Assembly (NCBI RefSeq): GCF_000949635.1
Contig: NZ_BAFN01000001.1
Location: 3,841,052-3,905,051, forward strand
Direction: 5' to 3'
Length of the DNA stretch: 64,000 nucleotides
Source: Candidatus Brocadia sinica JPN1
GTDB taxonomy: Bacteria; Planctomycetota; Brocadiia; Brocadiales; Brocadiaceae
Shown here: positions 1 to 9,153 of the stretch, one piece after another
How positions within the stretch are numbered: position 1 is the stretch's first letter
Layout: each line of letters begins with the position of its first letter
The notes under the pieces: generated by a model
Database searches by the model: none
What the model saw: the letters and a program-made list of their open reading frames with translations, nothing else
Told to the model about the DNA's origin: nothing
Made by a program: the position numbers and the translations under genes

Positions 1-11
1 AGATATGGTAT

Positions 12-173
12 TCATTTTTTTGCACATTTGCAAACGACACCCTCTTTAACTTCTGTATTGCAATTTCCGCATCGGAAACAGTATTTTTCCTCATCCCAAT
101 ATGTTTTCAGCGTATGGCTTTCATCAAAAAATATTCCTTTTGGGTTCTTACTCCAGTGCCCGACTCTTTTCAT
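12..173 (-). CDS. Small zinc-ribbon-like protein, 53 aa
   Basis: A 53-codon frame on the minus strand begins at an ATG preceded by AGGAG eight bases upstream, so it looks translated. The product begins MKRVGHWSKN and has its cysteines in the C-terminal half: CFRCGNC near residues 34-40 and CKC near residues 49-51, then a lysine-rich tail. Such paired cysteines usually hold zinc or an Fe-S cluster. I do not recognise a family. It lies 18 bases downstream of the receiver protein on the same strand and is probably cotranscribed with it. Confidence 0.6.
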   Translation of the reverse strand: MKRVGHWSKNPKGIFFDESHTLKTYWDEEKYCFRCGNCNTEVKEGVVCKCAKK

Positions 174-191
174 TGCATTTCTCCTTTCTCA

Positions 192-560
192 TTATTTGTG
201 GTTTTCCAGTCTTTTTGATATCTCAGCTAAAAGTTTTTCTTTATTAAACGGTTTTTCCAAAAATGAGACATTTCCTAACGCCTGAAAGCACCGGTACGTT
301 TTTTCATCAAGTGCTGAGGCCATAATAATAGGCACTTCTCTGTACCGGCTGTCTTTTCTCAGCATCGCAAAAACTCTGTCACCGGTAATCCCTTCCATCA
401 AAATATCCAGGATTATCAAATCATATTTTTTTTCCTTCGTTTTTTTCAACCCCTCATCCGCATTTGAAGCAAGGGTAACGGCAAATTGTTCCCCTTGCAA
501 CATGTCCTGATAAAATTCCTGCATTTCCAGGTCGTCTTCCATGATTAATAACTCTTTCAT
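192..560 (-). CDS. Single-domain response regulator receiver protein
   Basis: This 122-residue protein is a stand-alone CheY-like receiver with no output domain. The acidic pocket is E8-D9-D10, the phospho-acceptor is D52 in LIILDI, the switch hydroxyl is S82 and the conserved lysine is K103 in the EKPF motif, so it should be phosphorylatable. It lies 137 bases downstream of the GAF-PAS histidine kinase on the same strand and is the obvious partner, presumably passing phosphate on or binding a protein target. A good ribosome site (AGGAG-like, in TTGGAGAAGA) precedes the start. Confidence 0.88.
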   Translation of the reverse strand: MKELLIMEDDLEMQEFYQDMLQGEQFAVTLASNADEGLKKTKEKKYDLIILDILMEGITGDRVFAMLRKDSRYREVPIIMASALDEKTYRCFQALGNVSFLEKPFNKEKLLAEISKRLENHK

Positions 561-697
561 TCTTCTCCAACTCCTTTGAAAAAATTTTTATACGTGTATG
601 GTGCAAACGAAATTTTCTGCACTGTTTTTATCTCCGGGCAGAAGGGGCGTCGATGCCGGATTTCAATATTCATATTTTTTATCACATCTCTGTTTTC

Positions 698-2308
698 TTA
701 TTGTGCAGTCATTCCAGGCTGATTCATAGAACCTGATTTATGTTCTGCAGTTATTGGTAAGGTAAATTTGAACCGCGACCCCTTTCCCTTTCCTTCAGAC
801 TCAACCCAAATCCTGCCCTTATGTATCTGTACAATATTTTTGCAGATAGCAAGACCGATTCCTGATCCATATGCTGAAGGTATTTCTTTATAAAATTTTT
901 CGAATACCCGTTTTTTTGTTTCGTCATCCAATCCCTTGCCTGTGTCTTCTACCGTTAATTCTATGGCATCCGGGAGTACCCTTGCTGATATGCTGATTTT
1001 CCCATGTTCTGTGAACTTTATGGCGTTATCCACCAGGTGGATTATCAGGCGATACATCTTATCCCGGTCTGCATGAATAACGGGAATATCGGAAGGTAGC
1101 CGGTGAATGAGAGCATTCCCTTTTTTACCGGCAGTATCTGCCATTTCGTTAATAATTTGTTTCACCAGGTCAATGAGTGAAACATCGGATAATTTTAATG
1201 GCTCCATTCCCGATTCTAATTTGGATATATCAAGGATATTTTTGATGCTGTTTTTCAGACGATTGACATTGTTTCTCAGGATATCTTGAATTTGAAATCC
1301 CCTTGCAAACATACTGGTATTTCCTGTCTTCATAGAACGTTCAAACATATCAATAGCCATTTCAATCTTTGCAACAGGGGTCTTTAGCTCGTGTGTGACA
1401 TCGCGAATCAGAGTATCTTTCAATTCATCCAATTTTTTCCTCTCCGTGATGTCGCGACAAAAACCTTCGATGCCAATGACGTTATCCCCTTCCTTAATGG
1501 GAAGCACTTCGATGGATAACCATATCATCTGCCCCTGTTTATGAATAACCCGAAACTCAAGATCCATCAGACTATTTTTTAATCCATGTAATATCTGGAG
1601 GATTTCATGCTGTACCCTTTCCTTATCCTCATCATGACATAAGGAGAGTCCATAGCCACGGTTGTTATAAAACTGATCTACGGAGTATCCTGTGATCTTT
1701 TCCACCGAGGGACTCATGAGAGAAAACTCTCCGTTCCTTGTACACTCAAAAATAATATCCGGAGAACTCTCGATAACTGTTCTGTATTTTTCCTCTGCTT
1801 CTTTAATCTTATTAAATAACCGAGTATTCTCAATTGCCATAGATAACTGAGGGGCAATTTGTGAGAAAAAATTGATATGCTTCTTTGAATAATAGTCCCT
1901 TCGTTTGCTCCCAAAATTTACACTGCCTATTACGTTTCCTTTATACTCAAGTGGGTATCCAAGCCTTGAACGGATTCCTTCTTTAAACAATACGGTATCA
2001 GTAAGAAAACGGCCTTTCGATGTGTCATCAACGAGCACGGGCTCGCGGAATTGCACGACTCGTTTCATCAGGCTTCCTTCCATGGGATAGAAGACACCTT
2101 CCTTGAGTGCTGTATATTCATAATCTTTTGATAGCACAAAGTTCTCGTATAAATTATTATCTTCCGTAATAAGGGTAACACTCAGTCGGTCAAAATCAAT
2201 TACTTTTGAAAGTTCCCGACTCATTGTCTGGTAAACATCCCGAATATCCAGGCTCGAAAAGATGATTCTGTTGATGTTAAGAATAATCTCTTTTTTATTG
2301 ATAAACAC
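698..2308 (-). CDS. GAF-PAS sensor histidine kinase
   Basis: A 536-residue soluble sensor kinase. Residues about 20-165 form a GAF domain, 170-290 a PAS domain ending in the PAC-like ITERKK stretch, then a HisKA dimerisation helix with the phospho-acceptor in VTHELKTP near residue 305. The ATPase domain has the N box (HLVDNAIKF), the G1 box (VEDTGKGL) and the G2 box (GSGIGLAICKN). No transmembrane helix is visible, so the stimulus is cytosolic. The start lies 5 bases after the stop of the macro-domain gene, so the two are cotranscribed, with the receiver gene downstream. Confidence 0.9.
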   Translation of the reverse strand: MFINKKEIILNINRIIFSSLDIRDVYQTMSRELSKVIDFDRLSVTLITEDNNLYENFVLSKDYEYTALKEGVFYPMEGSLMKRVVQFREPVLVDDTSKGRFLTDTVLFKEGIRSRLGYPLEYKGNVIGSVNFGSKRRDYYSKKHINFFSQIAPQLSMAIENTRLFNKIKEAEEKYRTVIESSPDIIFECTRNGEFSLMSPSVEKITGYSVDQFYNNRGYGLSLCHDEDKERVQHEILQILHGLKNSLMDLEFRVIHKQGQMIWLSIEVLPIKEGDNVIGIEGFCRDITERKKLDELKDTLIRDVTHELKTPVAKIEMAIDMFERSMKTGNTSMFARGFQIQDILRNNVNRLKNSIKNILDISKLESGMEPLKLSDVSLIDLVKQIINEMADTAGKKGNALIHRLPSDIPVIHADRDKMYRLIIHLVDNAIKFTEHGKISISARVLPDAIELTVEDTGKGLDDETKKRVFEKFYKEIPSAYGSGIGLAICKNIVQIHKGRIWVESEGKGKGSRFKFTLPITAEHKSGSMNQPGMTAQ

Positions 2309-2313
2309 GTGCT

Positions 2314-2850
2314 CTATTTTATGAGTTCTTGTAAGGCTTTTTCGTAAGTTTGATATGCCTTTGAACCAAACAGGACAAAGCGCACCAGATGGATTTCAGG
2401 ATGAATTTTTACATAGTCTACTACAGTTTTCAACGCTATTATTGCCGCTTCATTCATCGGGTAACCATAAGCTCCGGTACTAAGGGAAGGAAATGCCACG
2501 CTCCTGAGTTTATGGTGAGAGGCAAGGATTAGACTATTTTTATACGCATTTGCCAGTAATTCCGCCTCATGCTGTTTGCCATCGTGGTAAACGGGTCCGA
2601 CGGTATGGATTACATACCTCGCCTTCAGATTTCCTCCTGTAGTAATGCGTGCTTCACCAGTCGGACACCCTCCCAATTTTCTGCATTCCTCCAATATTTT
2701 AGGGCCACCCGCACTGTGGATTGCGCCATCCACCCCGCCACCACCCAAAAGACTCGTGTTTGCGGCATTAACAATAGCATCCGTATCTTGCCTGGTAATA
2801 TCGCCTTCAACAAGTTCCAAAACTGATTTGTTAATGTCAATTTTCATCAT
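2314..2850 (-). CDS. Macro-domain protein, O-acetyl-ADP-ribose deacetylase-like
   Basis: A 178-residue single macro domain of the YmdB/MacroD type. Visible signatures are GDITRQ, DAIVNAANTSLLGGGGVDG, the CPTGEA turn and the IHTVGP and STGAYGYP loops that bind ADP-ribose. Members remove ADP-ribose from proteins or hydrolyse O-acetyl-ADP-ribose. It is the first gene of a short minus-strand unit with a sensor kinase starting 5 bases downstream. That pairing is not one I recognise as standard. Confidence 0.9.
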   Translation of the reverse strand: MMKIDINKSVLELVEGDITRQDTDAIVNAANTSLLGGGGVDGAIHSAGGPKILEECRKLGGCPTGEARITTGGNLKARYVIHTVGPVYHDGKQHEAELLANAYKNSLILASHHKLRSVAFPSLSTGAYGYPMNEAAIIALKTVVDYVKIHPEIHLVRFVLFGSKAYQTYEKALQELIK

Positions 2851-3291
2851 AATTTATTCCAAATACAACCTGAATCATCTTCTTTGTGATCAAGCCGTTG
2901 CAAATAATATTTGCAAGGTTCTCACGGAAATTGAATAGAAAATAAATATATTTTTCTTAGATAACTTGTTTACCGGTAATTGTCAAGCACAAATTGGGCA
3001 CTGATTGGTTGCCCTGTCTAACTTCCTGGTGGAAAGTCCGGATAAGGCTTTTGACGCTCTGCCATACGGATGGGACAGAAACAGATAGACTAAAAGCCGT
3101 TTCATTTCTGGCAACTTGTTTTAATGTGATTGTCACGATAAAATTCTTGCAATTCAGAAAACCTTGTGAAATAATCTGTCAAATTTTATTTCCAAAAGTA
3201 GCCATAAAGCCAATGAGTTGCAAAAAGGCTGAAAACTTTATAACTATATTTTTATCTCTTTGATTTTTATGAGGCCGAATAGTTAAGGATC
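2851..3291. other. Intergenic region between divergent genes
   Basis: 441 bases between the divergently transcribed macro-domain and nitroreductase genes, so both promoters should be here. A small dyad (GGGCA at 2996-3000, TGCCC at 3010-3014) is the only structure I see. An 89-codon plus-strand frame inside it has no ribosome site and no recognisable protein character, and I do not call it. Confidence 0.4.
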
Positions 3292-3918
3292 ATGGACGTT
3301 AGAGATGCTATTAGGAAAAGGCGCAGTATTAGAAGATTCAAGCCAGAGCCCGTATCTGATGAGTTACTATTGCAGCTTTTGGAAAGTGCGCGGCTTGCCC
3401 CATCAGGGTCCAACACACAGCCGTGGAGATTTATTGTAGTAAAAGATTCAGAAACAAGACAAAAATTACAGGCGGCGTCATATAACCAACGTCACGTTGG
3501 GCAAGCCCCTGCAATCATTGCCTGCTGTGCGGATATCAAGGCTTTTGGTGAATTTCCGGAGCGAATTGACGAACTCATTGCTGCCGGGGCGTTGCCGGTG
3601 AAGACCCGTGAGGTCTTTGTCCCAGCATTAAAAAAGGGTGCAATGAGCGCCGATATGAAATGGCATCTGCTCATTGCCGCCACGGGGAATACGGATGTCG
3701 CCATTGAACATATGGTACTCCAGGCTGTAGAGTTAGGCTTAGGAACATGTTGGGTAAGGTGGTTTGATGATAATAAGGTTAAAGAAATACTCGAAATTCC
3801 CAAAAACGTAGAGATCATTGCGCTCCTTCCCATAGGCTATCCTGCGGAAGACCCACCCCAAAGACCAAGATTTGATCTGAAAAAGATCGTCTATTATGAA
3901 AAATATGGGGCTTCTTGA
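3292..3918 (+). CDS. Nitroreductase family protein
   Basis: A 208-residue FMN-dependent nitroreductase-fold protein. The N-terminus RKRRSIRRF and the APSGSNTQPWRF motif are the usual FMN phosphate-binding elements. GLGTCWVRWF and LLPIGYPAE mark the C-terminal half. Such enzymes reduce nitro groups, quinones or flavins with NAD(P)H; the substrate cannot be told from sequence. An AAGGA lies just before the ATG. The last codons (YYEKYGA) recur almost exactly in DNA about 960 bases downstream (see the remnant at 4732-4876). Confidence 0.9.
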   Translation: MDVRDAIRKRRSIRRFKPEPVSDELLLQLLESARLAPSGSNTQPWRFIVVKDSETRQKLQAASYNQRHVGQAPAIIACCADIKAFGEFPERIDELIAAGALPVKTREVFVPALKKGAMSADMKWHLLIAATGNTDVAIEHMVLQAVELGLGTCWVRWFDDNKVKEILEIPKNVEIIALLPIGYPAEDPPQRPRFDLKKIVYYEKYGAS

Positions 3919-3981
3919 TGGCTTTTTGCGTTTTCTTGTAGTTTTTTATTATTACCCGACAATTTGTTTCTTACATCATAT

Positions 3982-4032
3982 AATGTGTCATGACACGCTT
4001 ATGTGACGTTACATTTGTGTGCCGTGGCACAC
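3982..4032. promoter_or_regulatory. Three palindromes at exact 17-bp spacing (putative operator array)
   Basis: Three dyads are centred at 3990.5, 4007.5 and 4024.5. They are GTGTCATGACAC (perfect, 3985-3996), ATGTGACGTTACAT (one mismatch, 4001-4014) and GTGTGCC-GT-GGCACAC (4017-4032). They share a GTG-N4/6-CAC core and look like adjacent half-helical binding sites for a dimeric regulator, loosely of Crp/FNR type. The first translated signal downstream is the ribosome site and ATG at 4280, now leading into a broken gene. Confidence 0.5.
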
Positions 4033-4279
4033 TTTTCCTAATATCTTTTGGATAAAACACCTTCTCTCATTACCTACCGTTGTAAATTCATAAGTCGTTG
4101 AAATTAAATGCATTACGAAATAATTCATACCAATTCTCTCCTGTTGCCAACATTCTAGCGTTCGTTTTGCCGCTTTTCAGGGAAAGTTTAATGTTAAGGA
4201 ATTTCAAACACAGAAAAAATGTGTGCTGAAAATGCGTTTTGTAACGGTTTTTGGGTCAAGATTTTAAAAAGGAGAAAAG

Positions 4280-4660
4280 ATGAAAAAAATTTTGGAAAAA
4301 TACCTACGATGCCATTCTCGTCTCAAATTTCTTACATAGTTTTAGCCCTGAAAACAACAAAAAAATACCCAAGAAATGCTGGGACGCTTTAAAAAATGAA
4401 GGTCAATTATAATCCATGATTTTGTACTGGATGAGACCAAAACGCATCCCCAGTTTGCAGCCCTCTTTAACCTCAATATGCTTATTGACACAGAGGAAGG
4501 CGCATCATACAGTGAGCAGGAATATAGGGCATGGCTTGAGGGCACGGGTTTTAAGCAGATGAAAAAGATTGATCTGGAGTCTAATTTGATGTTTCATCTG
4601 AAAAAGCCAGAGAAAGCGTTCTTAATCTCATTCATGAGCTTATTCAAGAGAAATTGGTAA
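4280..4660 (+). pseudogene. Decayed SAM-dependent methyltransferase (C-terminal part)
   Basis: In-frame pieces read as the C-terminal part of an O-methyltransferase-type class I enzyme. From about 4295 one frame gives NTYDAILVSNFLH, then the helix KKCWDALKNEGQL. A one-base shift near 4407 is needed to continue as IIIHDFVLDETK, and on through NMLIDTEEG and YRAWLEGTGF to 4660. The SAM-binding N-terminal half is missing. A ribosome site (AAGGAG) and ATG at 4280 remain but lead into a frame that stops after 19 codons. The gene is inactivated by both deletion and frameshift. Confidence 0.7.
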
Positions 4661-4669
4661 AGGTTGCTG

Positions 4670-4876
4670 ATGGATAATCAGGCAGGGATGGTAAAGAAAT
4701 TCAGGGCTAATTTTGACTTCTTCGAAGAGATTTGGCTTTTTATCCAAATTTTCCTTTTGGCTACCGTGTTACCGTGTTACCCTTCCTGCTCAAGTTCCAG
4801 TCCCTGCCCGGGGTTATGAAAATGCTTGCATCCCTACAAAAATATTTTTATTATGAAAAATATGGGGCAAAAGAAA
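4670..4876 (+). pseudogene. Small gene debris, including a copy of the nitroreductase tail
   Basis: An ATG at 4670 opens a 49-codon frame (MDNQAGMVKKFRANFDFFEE then hydrophobic) with no family I recognise. Overlapping it, the DNA at 4850-4871 repeats about 20 bases of the nitroreductase 3' end at 3889-3910, encoding YYEKYGA in both. An FPFGY stretch upstream is reminiscent of the LPIGYP motif. The simplest reading is the remains of a second, decayed nitroreductase copy, but the middle is too degraded to be sure. Confidence 0.35.
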
Positions 4877-4878
4877 GG

Positions 4879-6942
4879 CTAACCATATTCAATACTTATG
4901 AAAGATTTTTTTTGTGGTTTTAAGGGCAACGTAAAGGTGAAGGTACTCCCTTTTCCATACTCACTCTTTGCCCAGATCTTTCCCCCGTGTAATTCGACCA
5001 GGCGTTTAGTAAGTATCAAACCAAGGCCTGTTCCTTCGTATCGGCGTGCATATGATCCATCTACTTGACGAAACGCCTCAAATAATTTGTTCATATCATC
5101 GGATTTAATGCCAATGCCCGTGTCACTTACGGCAATCTGGACATGCTGGTTTGAAAGCCTTGCATTGATTGTTATTCTGCCGTTCTCAGGAGTAAACTTG
5201 ACGGCATTGGATAACAGATTAAACATGATCTGTTTAAATTTTACTTTATCCGCCATCAGAGAAGGTATGTCCTCATGGACGTGGGTGCGTATGCTAATGC
5301 CTTTCTTATGAGAAGATCCCATGATCGTGTTCAATACCTCATTGATGGCATTTTCTACAGAAAACTCTTCGTACTGGAGTTCAAACTTCCCGGCCTCAAT
5401 CTTTGAAAGATCAAGGATACTGTTAATCATGCTGAGCAGGTGCTGTCCGCTGCTATGGATATCACCTACGTATTCTTTTTGCTCGGTATTGAGGGCGCCG
5501 GTTATTTCGTCTCTCAAAACCTCTGCAAAACCAATGATGGCATTCAGGGGGGTGCGAAGTTCGTGAGACATTGTCGCCAAAAACTCTGATTTCAGTCTAT
5601 TGGCCTTTTCGAGTGCAATATTTGCCTTCTGAAGCTCCTCTGTTCTTTCCTCAACCCTTTTTTCCAGGAGGACGTTCAGGTCTTGAAGTCTTGTAATACG
5701 CATAAAATCAAGCCATGAAGCCACGTCTTCATATTCGGCAACATTAAGTCCTCTCTTTTCTTCCTCCGGACTTACGCGAATACCTGCGATCTTCTTAAGG
5801 CACCAGAAAAAGAGCATTCCCAGTCCAAATGACCATAGAAAGGCTACGCCTGCTCCCACCGCCTGGATACCGAGCTGGTGCAATCGGTTGCCGTCTACTG
5901 CCAGGAGAGTTGATTTTTCAGCAAAGACCGCAACGCAGAGGGTGCCAATAACACCGCCTACTCCGTGAACTGCAATGGCTGCGACAGGGTCATCAACCTT
6001 TAATACCTTTTCTATAAAGTCCTGGGCCAGGATTGACACGATACCGGCAATTGAACCAATATAGATTGCGCCATCCGGCCCTACTCTGTTTGATCCTGCC
6101 GTTATAGCCACCAGACCAGCCAGTATGGCTGTAAAGAGTTTTCCGGCGTTCAGCTTCCTTTCCACCGAGTAATTCAGTATTAGCGCTGAAACTCCGGAGG
6201 CAGCCGGGGCCAGGTTCGTATTGGTAATGACAAGGCCAATATCAGCGCTAGCCCTCAGAAGGCTCCCGCCATTAAAGCCAAACCAACCAAACCAAAGGAA
6301 AAAAGTGCCCAGTGTAGCCAGGGGGATGTTATGCAGTCCCATTCGGTTTGAAGAACCATCCGGGTTATACTTGCCAATTCTTGGACCCACAGCCACAGCC
6401 CCTGCCAGGGCAAACCATCCCCCAATCGAATGTACCACGGTAGAGCCTGCAAAATCAATAAACCCCAATTTCCCCAGCCAGCCGGACTGTCCGGGACAAA
6501 AGAGATTCCCCCATGTCCAATGGCCGAAAACCGGATAGATAATGCCCGTCACAAATACGACGCCTACGACATTAGAAATAAAATTCGAACGCTCTGCTAT
6601 GGCGCCAGTTAATATGGTAGAGGCAGTAGCGGCAAAGACCAGTTGGAAAAAGAAAAAGCTGAAGGCCAGATTACCCTGATGTGCCATTACTCCCCTCGCA
6701 AAGAAATGATCTGATCCAATCCAGCCCCCATAGCTTTTGCCAAACATCAATCCAAATCCAACGGTATAAAACATCAGAGAAGCTATGACGGTAACCATCA
6801 GGTTTCTGATAGAAACGCTAATGGCATTCTTGGATTGCGCAAAGCCTGCTTCATAGGAGGTAAAGCCGAGCTGCATGAAGAATACCATGCATGCCGCTGC
6901 CATAAGCCAGATGTGATTGATGTTTATTTGAATGCTTTCCAT
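4879..6942 (-). CDS. Ammonium transporter-histidine kinase fusion (Amt5-type ammonium sensor)
   Basis: Residues 1 to about 405 are an Amt/Mep/Rh ammonium channel. The two pore histidines are present (H171 in STVVHSIGG and H326 in AVAVHG-like context), as are the FNGGS segment and about eleven membrane helices. After a short coiled linker rich in Glu and Lys come HisKA (SHELRTPLN, phospho-acceptor H460) and an ATPase domain ([21 protein letters not shown]). This matches the Ks-Amt5 class of ammonium sensor kinases. I chose the ATG at 6942; a GTG at 6951 in the same frame has a GGAG too close. No receiver is adjacent, so its partner is unknown. The PLD-like/PilZ gene ends 32 bases upstream and is probably cotranscribed. 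Confidence 0.92.
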   Translation of the reverse strand: MESIQININHIWLMAAACMVFFMQLGFTSYEAGFAQSKNAISVSIRNLMVTVIASLMFYTVGFGLMFGKSYGGWIGSDHFFARGVMAHQGNLAFSFFFFQLVFAATASTILTGAIAERSNFISNVVGVVFVTGIIYPVFGHWTWGNLFCPGQSGWLGKLGFIDFAGSTVVHSIGGWFALAGAVAVGPRIGKYNPDGSSNRMGLHNIPLATLGTFFLWFGWFGFNGGSLLRASADIGLVITNTNLAPAASGVSALILNYSVERKLNAGKLFTAILAGLVAITAGSNRVGPDGAIYIGSIAGIVSILAQDFIEKVLKVDDPVAAIAVHGVGGVIGTLCVAVFAEKSTLLAVDGNRLHQLGIQAVGAGVAFLWSFGLGMLFFWCLKKIAGIRVSPEEEKRGLNVAEYEDVASWLDFMRITRLQDLNVLLEKRVEERTEELQKANIALEKANRLKSEFLATMSHELRTPLNAIIGFAEVLRDEITGALNTEQKEYVGDIHSSGQHLLSMINSILDLSKIEAGKFELQYEEFSVENAINEVLNTIMGSSHKKGISIRTHVHEDIPSLMADKVKFKQIMFNLLSNAVKFTPENGRITINARLSNQHVQIAVSDTGIGIKSDDMNKLFEAFRQVDGSYARRYEGTGLGLILTKRLVELHGGKIWAKSEYGKGSTFTFTLPLKPQKKSFISIEYG

Positions 6943-6974
6943 ATGGAACACTTACTCCAGGTAATCGTGCTGCG

Positions 6975-8384
6975 TTAGCCGGAAGAAACGGTTAATACAC
7001 TGTCAATTTGATTCTGTTCATGATATTTCTCGTTTTCAGAAATTGCCTGCAATCCAATGATCGGTTGATGTCCATCTCCTATTCGCTTGACTACAAATTT
7101 TTTTATCTTCAGGAAATGATCTAGTATGAAATTGGCCGCCAACGGTTCCGGTGGAGGTGTGCCTTGTAAAATGACGATTTGTCCTTCGCTCAGTGGAAAA
7201 GTACCTTCTATTTTTAAAGAGATGCCTTCGCGGGAATAATCATTTATGGTTGCATCTGCAGTAGTTTTACAGTTCTCCAGATAAACGTTCAGCGACGGCT
7301 GCTTCCATTCCCAAGGTTGACGAGGAAATTTTCGGTCAATTGTATAGTGTACAGTCTCCCTTGACGCATGAAGTGTCTCGTACACATGTTGAAACCACGA
7401 AAGATGAGAACTGAATATATCGTTAATGAGCCGATTACGGTCTGCTATTCTAGCCTCGATGTGAAACATATCCACGTTGGATGTCAGCCACAATTTCCGG
7501 AAATGGTCTTCGAGTATCTCAAAAGGTTTCCCGGTCGTCTGCATCTGAAATTTGAATACCGGCATGTTGGCGCCAACACTCAGATTCAATGAATGCTGGC
7601 TTGCGCCTCGCCCAAATGTATATGGTTGAAAATGGGCTATGTTATCTACAATCATCATCCAGCAGGCTGGATTATGCGCATAAAATCTGACCACAGGTGT
7701 GACATTTGAATAGTTTCGAAGCCTGTCAAAGGTATGGGTAAAGTCACTGTACAATCGCTGATGGAAGAAGGGGTCTGTTGGCTGTATCCTTGATCTATCG
7801 ATATTCAGAATCTTTTCAACCTCATGGGGAGCGCTTTCGAGCAATGTTCTAAAGACCGCTGTATCCCGAAATACGTCAAGCAGAAGTATTTTAACATCAA
7901 GCCCGCTCGCAATCTTTTTGTTAAGCGTAGAAAGCAATTCGTCGAGATGAACATTCTCTGAGAACGTGACACCGAGAAGCCATACCCGGTTTTCAGCGTT
8001 TTCTATAGCATCATAGATATCACCCTTCACATCTTTACGGGAATAATAGATATTTGTTAGCCCGCAGGTTGCTGCCGCACAAATGAGCCGGTTGGAGGTT
8101 TGTAAAAATTTTTCCAAAGAACTGCGGTTATTATCAATGAGCTGATGGGTGGCTTGAAGTGTTTCTTTTAAGATGCTTCTTATATGTCCAAAAATTTCCC
8201 ACCACAGGTATGCATACTCCAGGATATGAACACACATTATTGCGCTGAAGATGAGAAGTAAATGCTTAACGATTTCAGGTATACTGTGCCAATAACGCGG
8301 CAATAAAATGTTGAGGGTAACTGCGGCAAGAAAAAAGAAGCCTGCGATTAACATTCGAACAAATGGTCTTGGTCTTTCATTCAT
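6975..8384 (-). CDS. Membrane-anchored PLD-like protein with C-terminal PilZ-like domain
   Basis: The frame extends to 8549, but GGAGG eight bases before the ATG at 8384 fixes the start, giving 469 residues. Two membrane helices (about 10-29 and 38-60) are followed by a coiled segment. A middle region resembles the phospholipase D fold (AENRVWLLGVTFSEN and GLDVKILLLD), but I see no clean HxK motif. Near the C-terminus, DYSREGISLKIEG resembles the PilZ core, which binds cyclic di-GMP in many proteins. It sits directly upstream of the Amt-kinase. A role at the membrane in the same signalling pathway is inference. Confidence 0.6.
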   Translation of the reverse strand: MNERPRPFVRMLIAGFFFLAAVTLNILLPRYWHSIPEIVKHLLLIFSAIMCVHILEYAYLWWEIFGHIRSILKETLQATHQLIDNNRSSLEKFLQTSNRLICAAATCGLTNIYYSRKDVKGDIYDAIENAENRVWLLGVTFSENVHLDELLSTLNKKIASGLDVKILLLDVFRDTAVFRTLLESAPHEVEKILNIDRSRIQPTDPFFHQRLYSDFTHTFDRLRNYSNVTPVVRFYAHNPACWMMIVDNIAHFQPYTFGRGASQHSLNLSVGANMPVFKFQMQTTGKPFEILEDHFRKLWLTSNVDMFHIEARIADRNRLINDIFSSHLSWFQHVYETLHASRETVHYTIDRKFPRQPWEWKQPSLNVYLENCKTTADATINDYSREGISLKIEGTFPLSEGQIVILQGTPPPEPLAANFILDHFLKIKKFVVKRIGDGHQPIIGLQAISENEKYHEQNQIDSVLTVSSG

Positions 8385-9153
8385 GACCGTCACCTCCAAA
8401 GGCTTATAGCTTCGGTGTATCAAAGTAAGTTCCTGCCATGTGTTTTCATTACCGGGCACATTCTGTGAGCAACCGATTGTCGATGATCGCAACCTGCAAA
8501 GGATATGCAGTAAGAAGCATACCAAAGACAACAACGGATGTGCATGCAAAAAGATGATTTGTATTATTTATAGGCATGCTCTTAAACTGTAACTTTTTTT
8601 AATTCGGGATACAGCCTTTAACAAATTTAGCTAAGAAAGAGCTATTGTCTTGTGTTTTGGACAAGCTTTCTAAAGTAGTAACATTACTTTGTTAAAACCG
8701 TGCGTAAAAAGCATAAGTTGAGTATTGCTCAACTTATAAAGTTATGCTAACTTACAACAACTTTTATACTTGAATTATTCCATTATTCCTGTTACTCGTA
8801 AATTTAGATAGCAAGATAGATGCCTGACGCAGACAAAGAAAAGGTTTTTGATAAATTGTTTTTGCTATACAACGTTTCCTCACTTGAAATTTTAACCATC
8901 GACAAACAAAAAGAACAGATATAAAATCAATGAAATTTATTCAAGGTGAAAAAGATATTTTTGTTTTAATTGTACTATAAATTTTTCTTTTTTCAACAGA
9001 CTATAGATTAAAGGGAGCGGCACGTAAAAAAAGAAGACAGAATAGATCACTAATAGGATAGCTCATACTGTGTCGTAGGGCAAAGGCCTTAAGTTACTAT
9101 CTAACGATCATCAAATGTGATCTTGAGCAAAAAGAAACGTATCTATTTCTTTA
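8385..9153. other. Long AT-rich intergenic region
   Basis: About 770 bases without a credible gene. The part next to 8384 should contain the promoter of the PLD-like/Amt-kinase unit. It also contains a perfect 10-bp inverted repeat (8713-8737) and an 18-base word repeated downstream of another gene (8680-8697, see findings). Short frames here have no coding character. Confidence 0.5.
8713..8737. repeat. Perfect 10-bp inverted repeat
   Basis: ATAAGTTGAG (8713-8722), a 5-base loop TATTG, then CTCAACTTAT (8728-8737). It is not followed by a T tract on either strand, so a terminator is unlikely; an operator or RNA hairpin is possible. AGCATAA and TTATGCT just outside (8710-8716 and 8742-8748) give an alternative pairing. 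Confidence 0.6.

Noticed and set aside
2994-3263. 89-codon plus-strand frame upstream of the nitroreductase
   Set aside because: No ribosome site, low complexity, and it lies in the presumed divergent promoter region.
4017-4032. Possible sigma-54 promoter (TGGCAC) at 4026
   Set aside because: No TTGC at the required spacing; the site is better explained as part of the palindrome array.
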